A stretch of DNA of 64,000 nt from Burkholderiales bacterium (GTDB taxonomy: Bacteria; Pseudomonadota; Gammaproteobacteria; Burkholderiales; Burkholderiaceae_B): positions 43,384 to 107,383 of the forward strand of contig JAJTEM010000008.1 of NCBI GenBank assembly GCA_021299735.1. Reading direction: 5' to 3'. Every line of letters begins with the position of its first letter. Positions within the stretch are counted from its first letter, which is position 1. This document shows positions 25,522 to 34,391 of the stretch, piece by piece. The notes below the pieces were generated by a model, which saw only the letters and a list, made by a program, of their open reading frames with translations, had not been told where the DNA came from and made no database searches. A program made the position numbers and the translations under genes.

Positions 25522-26730
25522 TTACCCGTGTTTATTCGACAAACTATGCCTGGCCACTTCTAGCGCCTTACTTTCGTTGATCACGCCCATCCTTGCTCTG
25601 TTCGTTGGGCTATCCAGCGGACTGGCTGTAGAGAGGATTATATTTTCAACCTCGGCTGGTTTAAGACGTGGATTGATTGCGAGAATATTCGCCGCCAAAG
25701 CTGCCACCTTGGGTGCGGAAAAAGAAGTGCCCGATGCTCTTCCACCCTCGGCGTTAACTTGAATGTGCCTTGCGTCAGCAAGAACATCTACAGCGGGATT
25801 CGGATTGCTGAATCCGATCGCAAATACACCACCGTCGGCCAATGTTTCACTACCACCCACCACAATAACTCCGTCTGGCAGGAATTCACCATGTGAATAG
25901 TAAATGGATTTGAACATTTCATTCGGAACATTCAGGCCCACTTCATTCATCTTGGCTTCGACATCACCATCATTGCCTGCACACAACACCACGGTGACAC
26001 CCGCATTTGTCAAGGCCTTGAAAGTGTCAGCTCTTTTCTTGGAATAAATGCTTCCGTCAGCACATTTCATTTGCATGGAGCTGGCATGTTTTTTCAGAAT
26101 ATGATTTGTAAGCCCTTCCAAATTGCTTTTGTAGGCTTCCATGCCTTTGGCGGGCCACCTCGATTTGTCTTCGCCATCCCGGCCAACAAAGTACGATAAA
26201 ACTCTTGGGTAGTGTTCTTCGAAATGTCTGGCTGGCGTTGACCCAAGTGACATTGAAATAACCTCGGGTGGGTTTTTCATTTTTGATATCTGAATTAAAT
26301 CATCGAGAGTTTCACAAAGGCCTGGGGACAACCCATTTTCAAGAAGTAATGTTTCTATGTTTTGAGTTTTATCAATATTGGAATTCACCACAAAAGAGGT
26401 CATGTCGCCATGGCCCCCTGGATGAGAGTTGTCATCGACAACCAACACTTCAATTCCATGGGGGCGGGGGTTTTTCCCTAGAGGTTGTATTGAAACCGAG
26501 TTGTTATCCGGACGATTGTTAGTCCTCATCCAGGCGGCGGCACCAGTTGCAACTGCCATGCTGACAGTGGTGGCTGGGTTAGCTCGAACTGCGGCCAATA
26601 AACCCGTTGCCAGTAATCGACCTTTGCGGCTAAGCATTCCTGCAGAAGAAGTATTGTTCGTCGCTTGCTGCGGTTGATCGGTAACTTGCGCACTTTCGTT
26701 GCGGGAAGGCGATATGGAACGAACATTCAT
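25522..26730 (-). CDS. subtilase (S8) family protein with unusual N-terminus
   Basis: A 402-residue protein with subtilase residues in order: Asp in EVLVVDDNSHPGG, His in GGHGDMTSFVV, oxyanion Asn in VVLCAGNDGD and Ser in GRASGTSFSAPKVAALA. The region between His and Asn is expanded. ATG 26730 follows AAAAGGAAA at 8-bp spacing, so it is preferred over the open extension to 26817. There is no cleavable signal peptide; the first 40 residues are Ser/Asn/Gln-rich, followed by a weakly hydrophobic stretch (LLATGLLAAVRANPATTVSMAV). It could be membrane-tethered, cytoplasmic or exported by a non-Sec route. No immunity or partner gene is evident. Confidence 0.75.
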   Translation of the reverse strand: MNVRSISPSRNESAQVTDQPQQATNNTSSAGMLSRKGRLLATGLLAAVRANPATTVSMAVATGAAAWMRTNNRPDNNSVSIQPLGKNPRPHGIEVLVVDDNSHPGGHGDMTSFVVNSNIDKTQNIETLLLENGLSPGLCETLDDLIQISKMKNPPEVISMSLGSTPARHFEEHYPRVLSYFVGRDGEDKSRWPAKGMEAYKSNLEGLTNHILKKHASSMQMKCADGSIYSKKRADTFKALTNAGVTVVLCAGNDGDVEAKMNEVGLNVPNEMFKSIYYSHGEFLPDGVIVVGGSETLADGGVFAIGFSNPNPAVDVLADARHIQVNAEGGRASGTSFSAPKVAALAANILAINPRLKPAEVENIILSTASPLDSPTNRARMGVINESKALEVARHSLSNKHG

Positions 26731-26909
26731 CAAAGAATTTCCTTTTAAAAGCGTTTTTCTTGCTTTGTGAAACTGAAACTCTGAAGAAGTCACATTCGTA
26801 ACAGTCTGTAGATTCAATTTAAGCTGAGTAAAATCGCTTGAAAAATGGTTCCAGCTGTTTCGCCCAAGGCTTGTACAACAGGCACATCATTCAGCTTAAG
26901 CAGGGTTGG

Positions 26910-27854
26910 CTAGTGCCCCAGTGCCGTTAGCGCGTAAATGCCGATTGTCATGGAAACGATGGACACCAATGTTGTAAGCGCAATAATGTTGGCGGCCAAT
27001 TTGCCATCACCCCCCGCAGCCACTGCCATCGCGAAGCTTGCCGCTGCGGTTGGGCTTGAGAAGAACATCCACAGAATGATGAGGTCTCGCCCTTCAATGC
27101 CCATGGCCCATGCGGCAGCGCAGGCCAGTACTGGCAGTATTGCAATTTTAATTGCACTTGATTGCAGGGCCGACATGCCCGATGCCTTGACCCCTGCCAA
27201 TGAAAGTGTGCCGCCCACGCAAATAAGCGCCAATGGCAGGGTGAGCCCCGCAAAGTATTGGCCCGATTTCAATAGCCACTGCGGTATGTATAGCTTTATT
27301 GCACTGGCCAGCATGCCCAGCACCACCGCAATAATCAAAGGGTTTTTAATCAATTCCTTCCCCACTGCAGCAGGGCTGAATTTCAACGTGGGGCTGTAAA
27401 TTGAAAGAATCAACACCGACAGCACATTGAACAGCAAAATGGTAAACCCCACCAACACGCCACCCACAGAAAGCCCGTATGCACCGTAGTAACTGGCCAC
27501 CAGCGCAAAACTGACCACACCGCAGTTACCCCGAAAGGCACCTTGAACAAACACGCCGCGCTGGCTGTAAGGAATAAAGTGTGCGGCCCACCACCAGCTG
27601 GCCAAAAAACCTAACACTGTTGCAGCACTTAAAAAAAGTACCAGCTCGGCATTGAATGCGCTTTGCAGATCAGCCTGCCAAATAGACAGGAAGAACAGCG
27701 TGGGCATGGTGGCTTTGTAGGTGAGGGTAGATGCTGTTTGAATGAATGTGTCGTTAATGAGATTGACTTTGCGCAACACCAGGCCCATGAATACCATGGC
27801 GAATACAGGGGCGGTGACTCCCAGAATTTCTGAAAGCACATTGAATTGATTCAT
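26910..27854 (-). CDS. AEC-family transporter
   Basis: A 314-residue inner-membrane protein with about ten helices, matching the auxin-efflux-carrier family (MdcF/YfdV-like permeases for dicarboxylates or related acids). Typical blocks are APVFAMVFMGLVLRKVNLI, FRGNCGVVSFALVASYYG (with the conserved NxG) and LPLALICVGGTLSLAG. It is divergent from the SoxYZ-like gene with a 192-bp gap. Substrate is not predictable. Confidence 0.85.
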   Translation of the reverse strand: MNQFNVLSEILGVTAPVFAMVFMGLVLRKVNLINDTFIQTASTLTYKATMPTLFFLSIWQADLQSAFNAELVLFLSAATVLGFLASWWWAAHFIPYSQRGVFVQGAFRGNCGVVSFALVASYYGAYGLSVGGVLVGFTILLFNVLSVLILSIYSPTLKFSPAAVGKELIKNPLIIAVVLGMLASAIKLYIPQWLLKSGQYFAGLTLPLALICVGGTLSLAGVKASGMSALQSSAIKIAILPVLACAAAWAMGIEGRDLIILWMFFSSPTAAASFAMAVAAGGDGKLAANIIALTTLVSIVSMTIGIYALTALGH

Positions 27855-28046
27855 GTTGGAAGGTGTGGCTTTAGGTAATCACGATTATTTCATTGATGAA
27901 GTTTGGGTCAATTGTGGATGACCCTTGCAGATCTCAAGCCAAAGCTGTTCGGGTTCACCAGCCAGACTGGCTCATTGGTCAAGCGAGATCAGGCATGTCG
28001 ATTGCTTGCATTCTGACAGATTACAAAAAGCAGGAGACAGGTAGTC

Positions 28047-28898
28047 ATGATATTCCGCAGTACAAAACAATTGATCAAGAAAAAGCCCCCGCTGGTAATA
28101 CTGTTCAGCAGCTTTTTGCTCGTGAGTAATTTACTCGCTAGCCCCAGTTTGGCTGCGCCGGTTGAATTGGGCACAGTGAAAAACGACATGACTGATGGAG
28201 ACCCCTTGGGATCGATGCAATGGCCTGACATGAAGGCGCAGTTTTTCGAAGCGGGTGCGAAAACGGTGTTCGATTCCCGGATCAAGGTGACCGTGCCTCT
28301 GTTCGCTGAGGATGCCATGAATGTGCCCGTGTCGTTTGATGCCTCCGCCATTGGTCCTGTGAAAAAAATTGTAGTGCTGGTGGACAGAAACCCCATTCGA
28401 AAAGTGTTGGAGTTCATACCCGAAAAAGCCAAGCCTGCCCTGAATTTCCGCTTCAAGCTGGAGCAAGCCAGCCCAATTCGAGTTGCAGCCTTGAATGAAG
28501 CCAATGTGTGGCATGTGGGTTATGCCTTCATTGAAGCCGCTGGCGGTGGCTGCACCGTGCCGGGTGCAACACGGGCCGATGGCAGTTGGCCACAAACCTT
28601 GAACAAGGTGGCAGGCAAAATGTTTGATGCCAACCGGCTGCGTGAGGATGCCCGTTTGCGTGTGCAGGTTTCCCACCCCATGGACACAGGATTGGTTGCA
28701 GGAGTACCCGCGTTTTACATTGAAGAGATGATTCTGCAAGACAAAAACAAGCAAGTACTGGCCAGGTTGTATCCCTTCGAGCCAGTGTCTGAGAACCCTT
28801 TGTTTTCCTTTGACTTCGACAAAAAGCCGGCAGGCCCGATTAGCCTGGTGGGGCGCGACAACAATGGCAATCGAATTAATGCGAAGGTTACCCAATGA
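28047..28898 (+). CDS. quinoprotein dehydrogenase-associated SoxYZ-like carrier
   Basis: A 283-residue exported protein with signal VILFSSFLLVSNLLASPSLA. The N-terminal SoxY-like half ends in EAAGGGCTVPG, where the C-terminal GGC carrier motif of SoxY would lie, and a SoxZ-like half follows (RLRVQVSHPMDTGLVAGVPAFYI). The family of fused SoxYZ-related proteins is known beside PQQ dehydrogenases, with unknown function. AGGAGACAGG precedes ATG 28047. It overlaps the next gene by ATGA. Confidence 0.85.
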   Translation: MIFRSTKQLIKKKPPLVILFSSFLLVSNLLASPSLAAPVELGTVKNDMTDGDPLGSMQWPDMKAQFFEAGAKTVFDSRIKVTVPLFAEDAMNVPVSFDASAIGPVKKIVVLVDRNPIRKVLEFIPEKAKPALNFRFKLEQASPIRVAALNEANVWHVGYAFIEAAGGGCTVPGATRADGSWPQTLNKVAGKMFDANRLREDARLRVQVSHPMDTGLVAGVPAFYIEEMILQDKNKQVLARLYPFEPVSENPLFSFDFDKKPAGPISLVGRDNNGNRINAKVTQ

Positions 28899-29881
28899 AT
28901 TGGTACACAACAATGCGCGGGATATTTGCTGTATCCGCTTTAATTTTGATGGTTGGCCCTGCGCTTGCTGAGCTGCCCAATATCGCCAAACCAACACCCG
29001 ATAAAAGCACGCTGAATTACGGTTTGAAAGCCACGAAACTGGCCGGAGGCTGGTATGTGATTGCGGGCAGCAATGATGATTTTTCTCAGGCCAACGGCTG
29101 CAACATCATCAACACTGGTTTTTATATGGATGACTCCGGCGTGTATGTAATCAATACCGGCACCTCGCGACTATATGGCGAGCAGCAACGTGCCTTGATC
29201 GACTCGCTGAGTAAAAACAAGCCAGTTAAAAAGGTGGTGGCGCTGAACCTTCACCCGGATTATTTTTTGGGCAATCAGGCTTATCCCAAAGAAGCACTGG
29301 CAGCCACCAAGCTGACTGTTCAAGGCATCAAGGCTGAAGCCGCAATGTACGAAACCAATTTGTACCGATTGTGTGGTGACTGGATGAAAGGCACGGAAAG
29401 CGTCATTCCTGCACCAGGCATTGTGCCGGGCGAATTGAAAAATTTCGGCAGCAAACCCATTCAAGCCATGGAGTTGAAAGGCCACACCGATTCTGATTTG
29501 GTGTTGTTTGATCCCGACAGCAAAGTGATGTGGGCAGGTGGCCTTGTGTTTCACAACCGCATTGTGACCACGCCCCATGCAAAATTGAAACCCTGGATTG
29601 AAAGCCTGAAAAAACTGCAAGCCATGAAACCCAAGGTGGTGGTGCCAAGCCACGGCCCTGTAAGTTGGGGCAGCGAAGCGATCGACCAAACGCTGGATTA
29701 TCTGGACTGGCTGGACAAACGATTGACCCAGGCCGCTGCCATGGGCGAGGAAATAAACGATGTGATGAAGCAGGGGACACCCGAGCGATTCAGAAAGTTT
29801 GCCGCCTACCCGGCTGAGTTTTACCGCAATGTGACCAATTTGTACCCGGTGTACGAGAAGGAAGTGTTGGGCGGATTTTAA
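28895..29881 (+). CDS. quinoprotein relay system metallo-hydrolase-like protein
   Basis: A 328-residue exported metallo-beta-lactamase-fold protein with signal GIFAVSALILMVGPALA. The usual HxHxDH zinc motif appears as ALNLHPDYFLGN (H120, D122), so the first and last His are replaced by Asn118 and Tyr123. Later ligands remain in LKGHTDSDLVLF and VVVPSHGPVSW. It corresponds to the 'quinoprotein relay system zinc metallohydrolase' family found with SoxYZ-like carriers and PQQ dehydrogenases. The substituted site suggests fewer metals or non-hydrolytic function. Translationally coupled to the SoxYZ-like gene; the dehydrogenase follows 270 bp later under its own promoter. Confidence 0.8.
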   Translation: MNWYTTMRGIFAVSALILMVGPALAELPNIAKPTPDKSTLNYGLKATKLAGGWYVIAGSNDDFSQANGCNIINTGFYMDDSGVYVINTGTSRLYGEQQRALIDSLSKNKPVKKVVALNLHPDYFLGNQAYPKEALAATKLTVQGIKAEAAMYETNLYRLCGDWMKGTESVIPAPGIVPGELKNFGSKPIQAMELKGHTDSDLVLFDPDSKVMWAGGLVFHNRIVTTPHAKLKPWIESLKKLQAMKPKVVVPSHGPVSWGSEAIDQTLDYLDWLDKRLTQAAAMGEEINDVMKQGTPERFRKFAAYPAEFYRNVTNLYPVYEKEVLGGF

Positions 29882-29926
29882 AGTGTGTCAAAAAGGGACA
29901 GTTTGTGTGTTGCTGAACAGGTGCGC

Positions 29927-29933
29927 TGTTGCA
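29927..29933. promoter_or_regulatory. half-site of the TGTTKCA palindrome before the PQQ dehydrogenase
   Basis: TGTTGCA matches the left arm of the palindrome seen before pqqA, the cytochrome gene and the AOR operon; the right arm (TCACAAA) is poor. It lies about 130 bp upstream of the sigma-54 promoter, a usual activator distance. Nearby TGTTGC at 29908-29913 may be another half-site. Confidence 0.35.
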
Positions 29934-30052
29934 ATGTCACAAATCTGTCTCTTTTTTCATCTGTTTCATGTGAATGAATTGGTGGAGCTGTGTGTTTTTT
30001 GCAAGCCCATGATTTTATTGGATAAAAAATTTAATTAGATGAATTGTTCTAC

Positions 30053-30069
30053 TTGGCATGAAGCTTGCG
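30053..30069 (+). promoter_or_regulatory. sigma-54 promoter of the PQQ dehydrogenase
   Basis: TTGGCATGAAGCTTGCG has the -24 GG and -12 GC elements with exactly 10 nt between, matching TTGGCAC-N5-TTGC. The predicted start is near 30080, leaving a 70-nt leader. It supports activation by the enhancer-binding protein at 40-42 kb. Confidence 0.8.
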
Positions 30070-30151
30070 CTAGCCTGAATTGGGTAGCCCCGACTCTGCA
30101 AACGAGGGGCTAGAACCTCAAAGTAACGGATGAAGAGAGGAGAAACAAATA

Positions 30152-31897
30152 ATGCGCAAAACTCTGCTTGGCGCGATGATAGCAACCACACTGGCAATGC
30201 CAGCTGTCGCTTTCGCCGCTGTGACAGACGCAATGATTCAAAACGATGCCAAATCCACAGGCGATGTGTTGTCTTGGGGTATCGGTACAGAGGGTCAGCG
30301 TTACAGCCCATTGAAAGACATCAACGTATCGAACGTGGGCAAGCTGGTTCCAGCCTGGTCGTTCTCGTTCGGTGGTGAAAAGCAGCGCGGTCAGGAAAGC
30401 CAGCCGCTGATTCACGATGGGAAAATGTTCGTCACTGGTTCGTATTCACGCATTTATGCACTGGATGCATCAACCGGTGAAAAGCTGTGGAAGTATGAAC
30501 ACCGTCTGCCAGAAGGCATCATGCCTTGCTGCGACGTGGTGAACCGTGGTGCTGCCTTGTATGACAACCTGGTGATCTTCTCGACACTGGACGCCCAGTT
30601 GATCGCTTTGGACCAGAACACCGGCAAGGTTGTGTGGAAAGACAAGATCGACGACTACGCAGCCGGTTATTCCAACACAGCCGCGCCAATCATCGCCAAT
30701 GGTTTGGTGTTGACCGGTGTGTCTGGTGGTGAATTCGGTGTGGTGGGGCGCGTTGAAGCACGCAACGCAAAAACCGGCGAAATGGTCTGGATGCGCCCCA
30801 CGGTTGAAGGCCACATGGGCTATACCTTTGACAAGGACGGCAACAAGAAGGAAAACGGTATTTCCGGTACCACCAATGCGACCTGGAAAGGCGACATGTG
30901 GAAAACCGGCGGTGCCGCCACTTGGTTAGGTGGTTCCTATGACAGCAAAACAGGCTTGGCCTACTTTGGTACTGGTAACCCAGCGCCATGGAACAGCCAC
31001 CTGCGCCCCGGCGATAACCTGTATTCCACATCCACTGTTGCGATTGATGTAAAAACGGGCCAGATCAAGTGGCACTACCAGTCCACACCGAATGATGGTT
31101 GGGACTATGACGGTGTGAACGAGTTCGTGACCTTTGACATGAATGGCAAGCGTGTTGGTGCAAAAGCCGACCGCAACGGTTTCATGTACGTGAACGATGC
31201 CACCACTGGCAAGCTGGAAAACGCCTTCCCATTCGTGAAGAAGATCACATGGGCCAAGGGCATCGACATGAAGACAGGTCGTCCGATTTTCGATCCAGCC
31301 AACCGTCCTGGCGATCCCACTGCCAAAGATGGCAAGAAGGGTGAAGTTGTGTTCTCGGCACCTTCTTTCCTGGGTGGCAAGAACCAGCAGCCAATGGCTT
31401 ACAGCCCTGACACAGGCCTGTTCTATGTGCCCGCCAACGAGTGGGGCATGGAGATCTGGAACGAGCCAATCACCTACAAGAAAGGTGCTGCTTACCTGGG
31501 CGCAGGTTTCACCATCAAGACATTGCCAGGCTTTGATTACATCGGTGCCCTGCGCGCGATGAACCCCAAGACCGGCAAGATTGAGTGGGAAATCACCAAC
31601 AACGCTCCGCTGTGGGGTGGTGTGTTGACTACTGGTGGCAACCTGGTGTTCTGGGGTACTCCAGAAGGCTTCTTGAAAGCAGCTGATGCCAAAACCGGTA
31701 AGGAAGTCTGGAAGTTCCAGACAGGCTCTGGCGTTGTTGCACCTCCCGTAACCTGGAAAGGCAAAGACGGTCAGCAGTACGTGGCTGTTGTGTCTGGCTG
31801 GGGCGGCGCTGTTCCCCTGTGGGGCGGTGATGTAGCCAGCAAGGTGAACTACCTTGAACAAGGCGGTTCAGTGTGGGTATTCAAGCTGATGAAGTAA
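30152..31897 (+). CDS. PQQ-dependent alcohol dehydrogenase, lanthanide (XoxF/ExaF/PedH) type
   Basis: A 581-residue periplasmic quinoprotein with signal peptide ending AVAFA. It oxidises primary alcohols to aldehydes. The PQQ-stacking vicinal disulfide is C126-C127 ([10 protein letters not shown]). Metal ligands include E194 (SGGEFG) and N276 (FGTGNPAPW). The catalytic D318 is followed by Tyr and D320 ([11 protein letters not shown]); this extra Asp marks lanthanide-dependent enzymes, while calcium enzymes have Ala or Ser there. Repeated W-motifs (for example [18 protein letters not shown]) show the eight-bladed propeller. GAGAGGAGAAAC precedes the ATG. It is transcribed alone from a sigma-54 promoter. 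Substrate range (methanol, ethanol or larger) is unresolved. Confidence 0.92.
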   Translation: MRKTLLGAMIATTLAMPAVAFAAVTDAMIQNDAKSTGDVLSWGIGTEGQRYSPLKDINVSNVGKLVPAWSFSFGGEKQRGQESQPLIHDGKMFVTGSYSRIYALDASTGEKLWKYEHRLPEGIMPCCDVVNRGAALYDNLVIFSTLDAQLIALDQNTGKVVWKDKIDDYAAGYSNTAAPIIANGLVLTGVSGGEFGVVGRVEARNAKTGEMVWMRPTVEGHMGYTFDKDGNKKENGISGTTNATWKGDMWKTGGAATWLGGSYDSKTGLAYFGTGNPAPWNSHLRPGDNLYSTSTVAIDVKTGQIKWHYQSTPNDGWDYDGVNEFVTFDMNGKRVGAKADRNGFMYVNDATTGKLENAFPFVKKITWAKGIDMKTGRPIFDPANRPGDPTAKDGKKGEVVFSAPSFLGGKNQQPMAYSPDTGLFYVPANEWGMEIWNEPITYKKGAAYLGAGFTIKTLPGFDYIGALRAMNPKTGKIEWEITNNAPLWGGVLTTGGNLVFWGTPEGFLKAADAKTGKEVWKFQTGSGVVAPPVTWKGKDGQQYVAVVSGWGGAVPLWGGDVASKVNYLEQGGSVWVFKLMK

Positions 31898-31912
31898 TCA
31901 GTTTGTGAAGTA

Positions 31913-31944
31913 CACCAAACTGTCCTGTTCGGGGCGGTTTGGTG
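31913..31944 (+). repeat. inverted repeat 3' of the PQQ dehydrogenase
   Basis: CACCAAAC and GTTTGGTG form a perfect 8-bp stem 16 bp after the stop codon, with an inner CC/GG pair. No T-run follows, so it probably protects the mRNA 3' end; the proper terminator lies at 32106. Confidence 0.45.
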
Positions 31945-32105
31945 AGTAGTGAAGTAGTAGAGCGTTTAAGAAGTGTTGTCATTTTCACCTTATCGACGCA
32001 AACGGTTTGATCAAATTGCTCCTTGGGACCTTTTTTCAGCAATGATTGGGCGCTGAAAAAAGTTGTGGCGGTTTGAGAGTCTCCTAAAACGAATGCGTCT
32101 TTTCC

Positions 32106-32131
32106 GCCCGGCCAGGTGCCGGGCATTTTTT
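32106..32131 (+). terminator. intrinsic terminator of the PQQ dehydrogenase transcript
   Basis: GCCCGGC, a 5-nt loop, GCCGGGC and then ATTTTTT form a textbook rho-independent terminator on the plus strand. It sits 208 bp after the dehydrogenase stop and just before the 3' end of the convergent FadL-type gene. The 245-bp gap holds no other feature. Confidence 0.8.
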
Positions 32132-32143
32132 CGTCTACAGGTA

Positions 32144-33451
32144 TCAGAACTTGTACGAAACCTGACCCGAAAGAATGAATGCATCGCCTTCAGCGGTACC
32201 CAGTACGCGGGTTTGCTGGCCTGCCGCGGCATTGCCTTCGGTGCTGTCCACTTTGGCTTTGTCGGGCATCACATACTGGAAGGCCACATCGAATGTGATG
32301 GCTTTGTCGAACTTGTATTGCGAACCCACTGCCAGTGTAATTCGGTCTTCATCGGGCAGGCGTACCTTGCGGCGTTCATCGGGTACGGGTGTCATGTCGT
32401 AGGCCAAACCTGCTTTCAGATTAATGGTGTCGCTGTATTTGTAAATACCGCCCAGCGCAAAGCGCCAGCTGTTTTTCCATTCATAGTCTTGCACTGACAA
32501 GGCCGCTGCACCCGCAGGTGCATTCTGGCGCTGAAAGTCAAGTTTTTGAATGGTGCTCCATTCTGTCCAGGTGGCATCAGTCAACACTTGCCACTTGGGT
32601 GTTAACTCAGTGACTGATGAAATTGACAGCGAAGAAGGCAGGCGTATTTTGGAGCTCAATTCGCTGTTGGCAAACAGTGTTGCAGCAGGGCCTGCAGCCG
32701 GGCGATTGTCGAAGGTCACGTTGCCTTCAAGGTCTTGTTCAATTGCCGAGCGGTATGCAACACCCACGCGTGTGGTTGGCGTTACCTGGCCCATTAAGCC
32801 TAAGTTGAAGCCATAGCCCCAGCCATCGCCTGCGATGGTTGTTAAACCTTCAGTGCCACCGAATGGCGCGTAGTTGATTTGTGAACTGAGCTTGGCATCC
32901 AGCTTCTGTGCAGATACACCCCCGCCCACCGCCCATTGCTCATTGAGCTTGTATGAAGCAGAGGGGTTGATGTTCACCGATTTGATGTCAGAAGTTACAC
33001 CCTGAAAGCGACCGTACCAGTCACCTTGAAAATCGGTTTTCAGACCAAAGGGTGTGGCCACAGACAGGCCAAAGTTGATTCTGTCATTGAAAGGCAGCAC
33101 AAGATGAAAGTTTGGAATGTAGCCTTCGTCACCAAACTCGCCAGTGCTGCTACCCAATGGGCGGCCAGGGGCTGCGGTGCTGCCTTCATTTTTTACTTCA
33201 CCGTTCAGGTCAATGTAATGCCCACCCAATACTACTTGGCGCTGTTTAAGGCGGCTCATGCTGGCGGGGTTAAACCATGCGGCGCTGGCGTCTTCGCCAA
33301 TGGCGGCCTTGCCTGCATAGGCCACGCCGGCACCACTGGCATTTTGTTCAAGCAGGGCAAAGCCTGCTGCGTGTGATGTACTGGCCAAGCCAAGCCCAAG
33401 CGTGGCGATTGCACAGCGAATAATTCGAAATTGAAAAAGGGTGTTTGTCAT
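32144..33451 (-). CDS. OmpP1/FadL-family outer-membrane channel
   Basis: A 435-residue outer-membrane protein with signal peptide ending in GLASTSHA. The mature N-terminus AGFALLEQNASGAGVAYAGK with NPASMSRL is typical of FadL/TodX channels, whose N-terminal plug admits hydrophobic substrates. The C-terminus FILSGQVSYKF ends in Phe. ATG 33451 follows GAGGAC; the ORF extends 8 codons further upstream. It probably imports fatty acids, alkanes or long-chain alcohols. A palindrome matching the TetR operator at 58.3 kb lies 60 bp upstream. Confidence 0.87.
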   Translation of the reverse strand: MTNTLFQFRIIRCAIATLGLGLASTSHAAGFALLEQNASGAGVAYAGKAAIGEDASAAWFNPASMSRLKQRQVVLGGHYIDLNGEVKNEGSTAAPGRPLGSSTGEFGDEGYIPNFHLVLPFNDRINFGLSVATPFGLKTDFQGDWYGRFQGVTSDIKSVNINPSASYKLNEQWAVGGGVSAQKLDAKLSSQINYAPFGGTEGLTTIAGDGWGYGFNLGLMGQVTPTTRVGVAYRSAIEQDLEGNVTFDNRPAAGPAATLFANSELSSKIRLPSSLSISSVTELTPKWQVLTDATWTEWSTIQKLDFQRQNAPAGAAALSVQDYEWKNSWRFALGGIYKYSDTINLKAGLAYDMTPVPDERRKVRLPDEDRITLAVGSQYKFDKAITFDVAFQYVMPDKAKVDSTEGNAAAGQQTRVLGTAEGDAFILSGQVSYKF

Positions 33452-33510
33452 GTCGTCCTCGTTAGTCCATTTCAAGATTGGATGTGTCGGGGACGATTGT
33501 AAGTAAAAAT

Positions 33511-33522
33511 ACGAACGTTCGT
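33511..33522. promoter_or_regulatory. TetR-type operator before the FadL gene
   Basis: ACGAACGTTCGT is a perfect 12-bp palindrome. It differs at one base from ACAAACGTTCGT at 58306-58317, between a tetR gene and the operon it faces. Repression of this outer-membrane channel by that distant TetR protein is inferred. Confidence 0.55.
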
Positions 33523-33573
33523 GCTAATAAAAAGTAGAGAAAATCTCTATAAAATCTATCAATATGTAGTGTT

Positions 33574-34389
33574 TTACTGGTTCAACGGTACCGCAGCACC
33601 ACTTTGGGAAAACTTCCAGGTGGCCACAATCAGCATGGCGATCACTGCACTGACAAGAATGCTGGCGCTGAACATCAAGCTGAATTCCGCATGGTTGTTG
33701 AATGCATGGCGAAGCAGGTCGACGCAATAAGAAAACGGATTGACCATGGCCACCCAGCGTGCAAGCGCTGGCATGGGTTCAATGGGGTACAGAGCACCAC
33801 TGAAAAAAAACACCGGAAAAATAACGAAATTCATCATGACAGCAAAGCCGTCTATGCTTTTTGCAAAGGTGCCGCACAACACCCCCAGGGCTGCGCATGT
33901 TAAAGCCGCCAAGGCTGCACTGGGCAGCAATATATGCAGCTGTGGCCACAAGGTGCGGCCTACCCAGGGCAGTATGTCCTGTAAATCAAACCCAAGTGGA
34001 AACAGCAAGGAATAAAGGCCTTCAAGGGCCAACAGCAATGCAATTAAAAGGCCCGTTTGTACCAATGCACCAATGGCCGCGCCCAGGGTTTTTGCAACAA
34101 GTAGGTGATAGGTTTTTACGGGGGCTGTTACAAGCAGGCGCATGGTGCCGGCGTCTTTGTCCAGCGCAATGCTGAGGCCACCCACCATGCCACCGAAAAG
34201 CAGGGTCATACCCACAATGCCGGGCAGCAGGCGCGTTGTGTAATCAGCGCCAGCCAGGGCTTGCATGCCACCACCAATAATCCACAACCAAAGCACTGGG
34301 CGCACCATGGCGGCTGCCAGGCGGTCTCGCTGTTTCAACAGCTTTTGGCTTTCCCGTCGTATTACCGCCCAATAAAAATGGATCAACAT
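33574..34389 (-). CDS. ABC-2 permease of the PQQ-dependent alcohol dehydrogenase system
   Basis: A 271-residue inner-membrane protein with six predicted helices of the ABC-2 exporter type. It resembles the PedC-type permease that accompanies PQQ alcohol dehydrogenases (MVRPVLWLWIIGGGMQAL, FFFSGALYPIEPMP). It starts 2 bp after the ATPase stop and so is co-expressed with it at the end of the pqq operon. The cargo is unknown; export of PQQ or a related compound is possible. ATG 34389 chosen. Confidence 0.82.
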   Translation of the reverse strand: MLIHFYWAVIRRESQKLLKQRDRLAAAMVRPVLWLWIIGGGMQALAGADYTTRLLPGIVGMTLLFGGMVGGLSIALDKDAGTMRLLVTAPVKTYHLLVAKTLGAAIGALVQTGLLIALLLALEGLYSLLFPLGFDLQDILPWVGRTLWPQLHILLPSAALAALTCAALGVLCGTFAKSIDGFAVMMNFVIFPVFFFSGALYPIEPMPALARWVAMVNPFSYCVDLLRHAFNNHAEFSLMFSASILVSAVIAMLIVATWKFSQSGAAVPLNQ

Positions 34390-34391
34390 GC

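Noticed and set aside
27900..27945. Sigma-54 promoter before the SoxYZ-like gene (GTGGATGACCCTTGCAG)
   Set aside because: GG and GC are separated by 9 nt, not 10, and CAC is missing.
28265..28285. tRNA T-loop-like string GTTCGATTCCCGG
   Set aside because: It is inside the SoxYZ-like coding sequence (VFDSRI) and has no cloverleaf around it.
28131..28997. Minus-strand frame of 288 codons
   Set aside because: Antisense to the SoxYZ-like carrier; composition rich in His and Gln as expected for a shadow frame.
30926..31861. Minus-strand frame of 311 codons
   Set aside because: Antisense to the PQQ alcohol dehydrogenase and without protein-like features.
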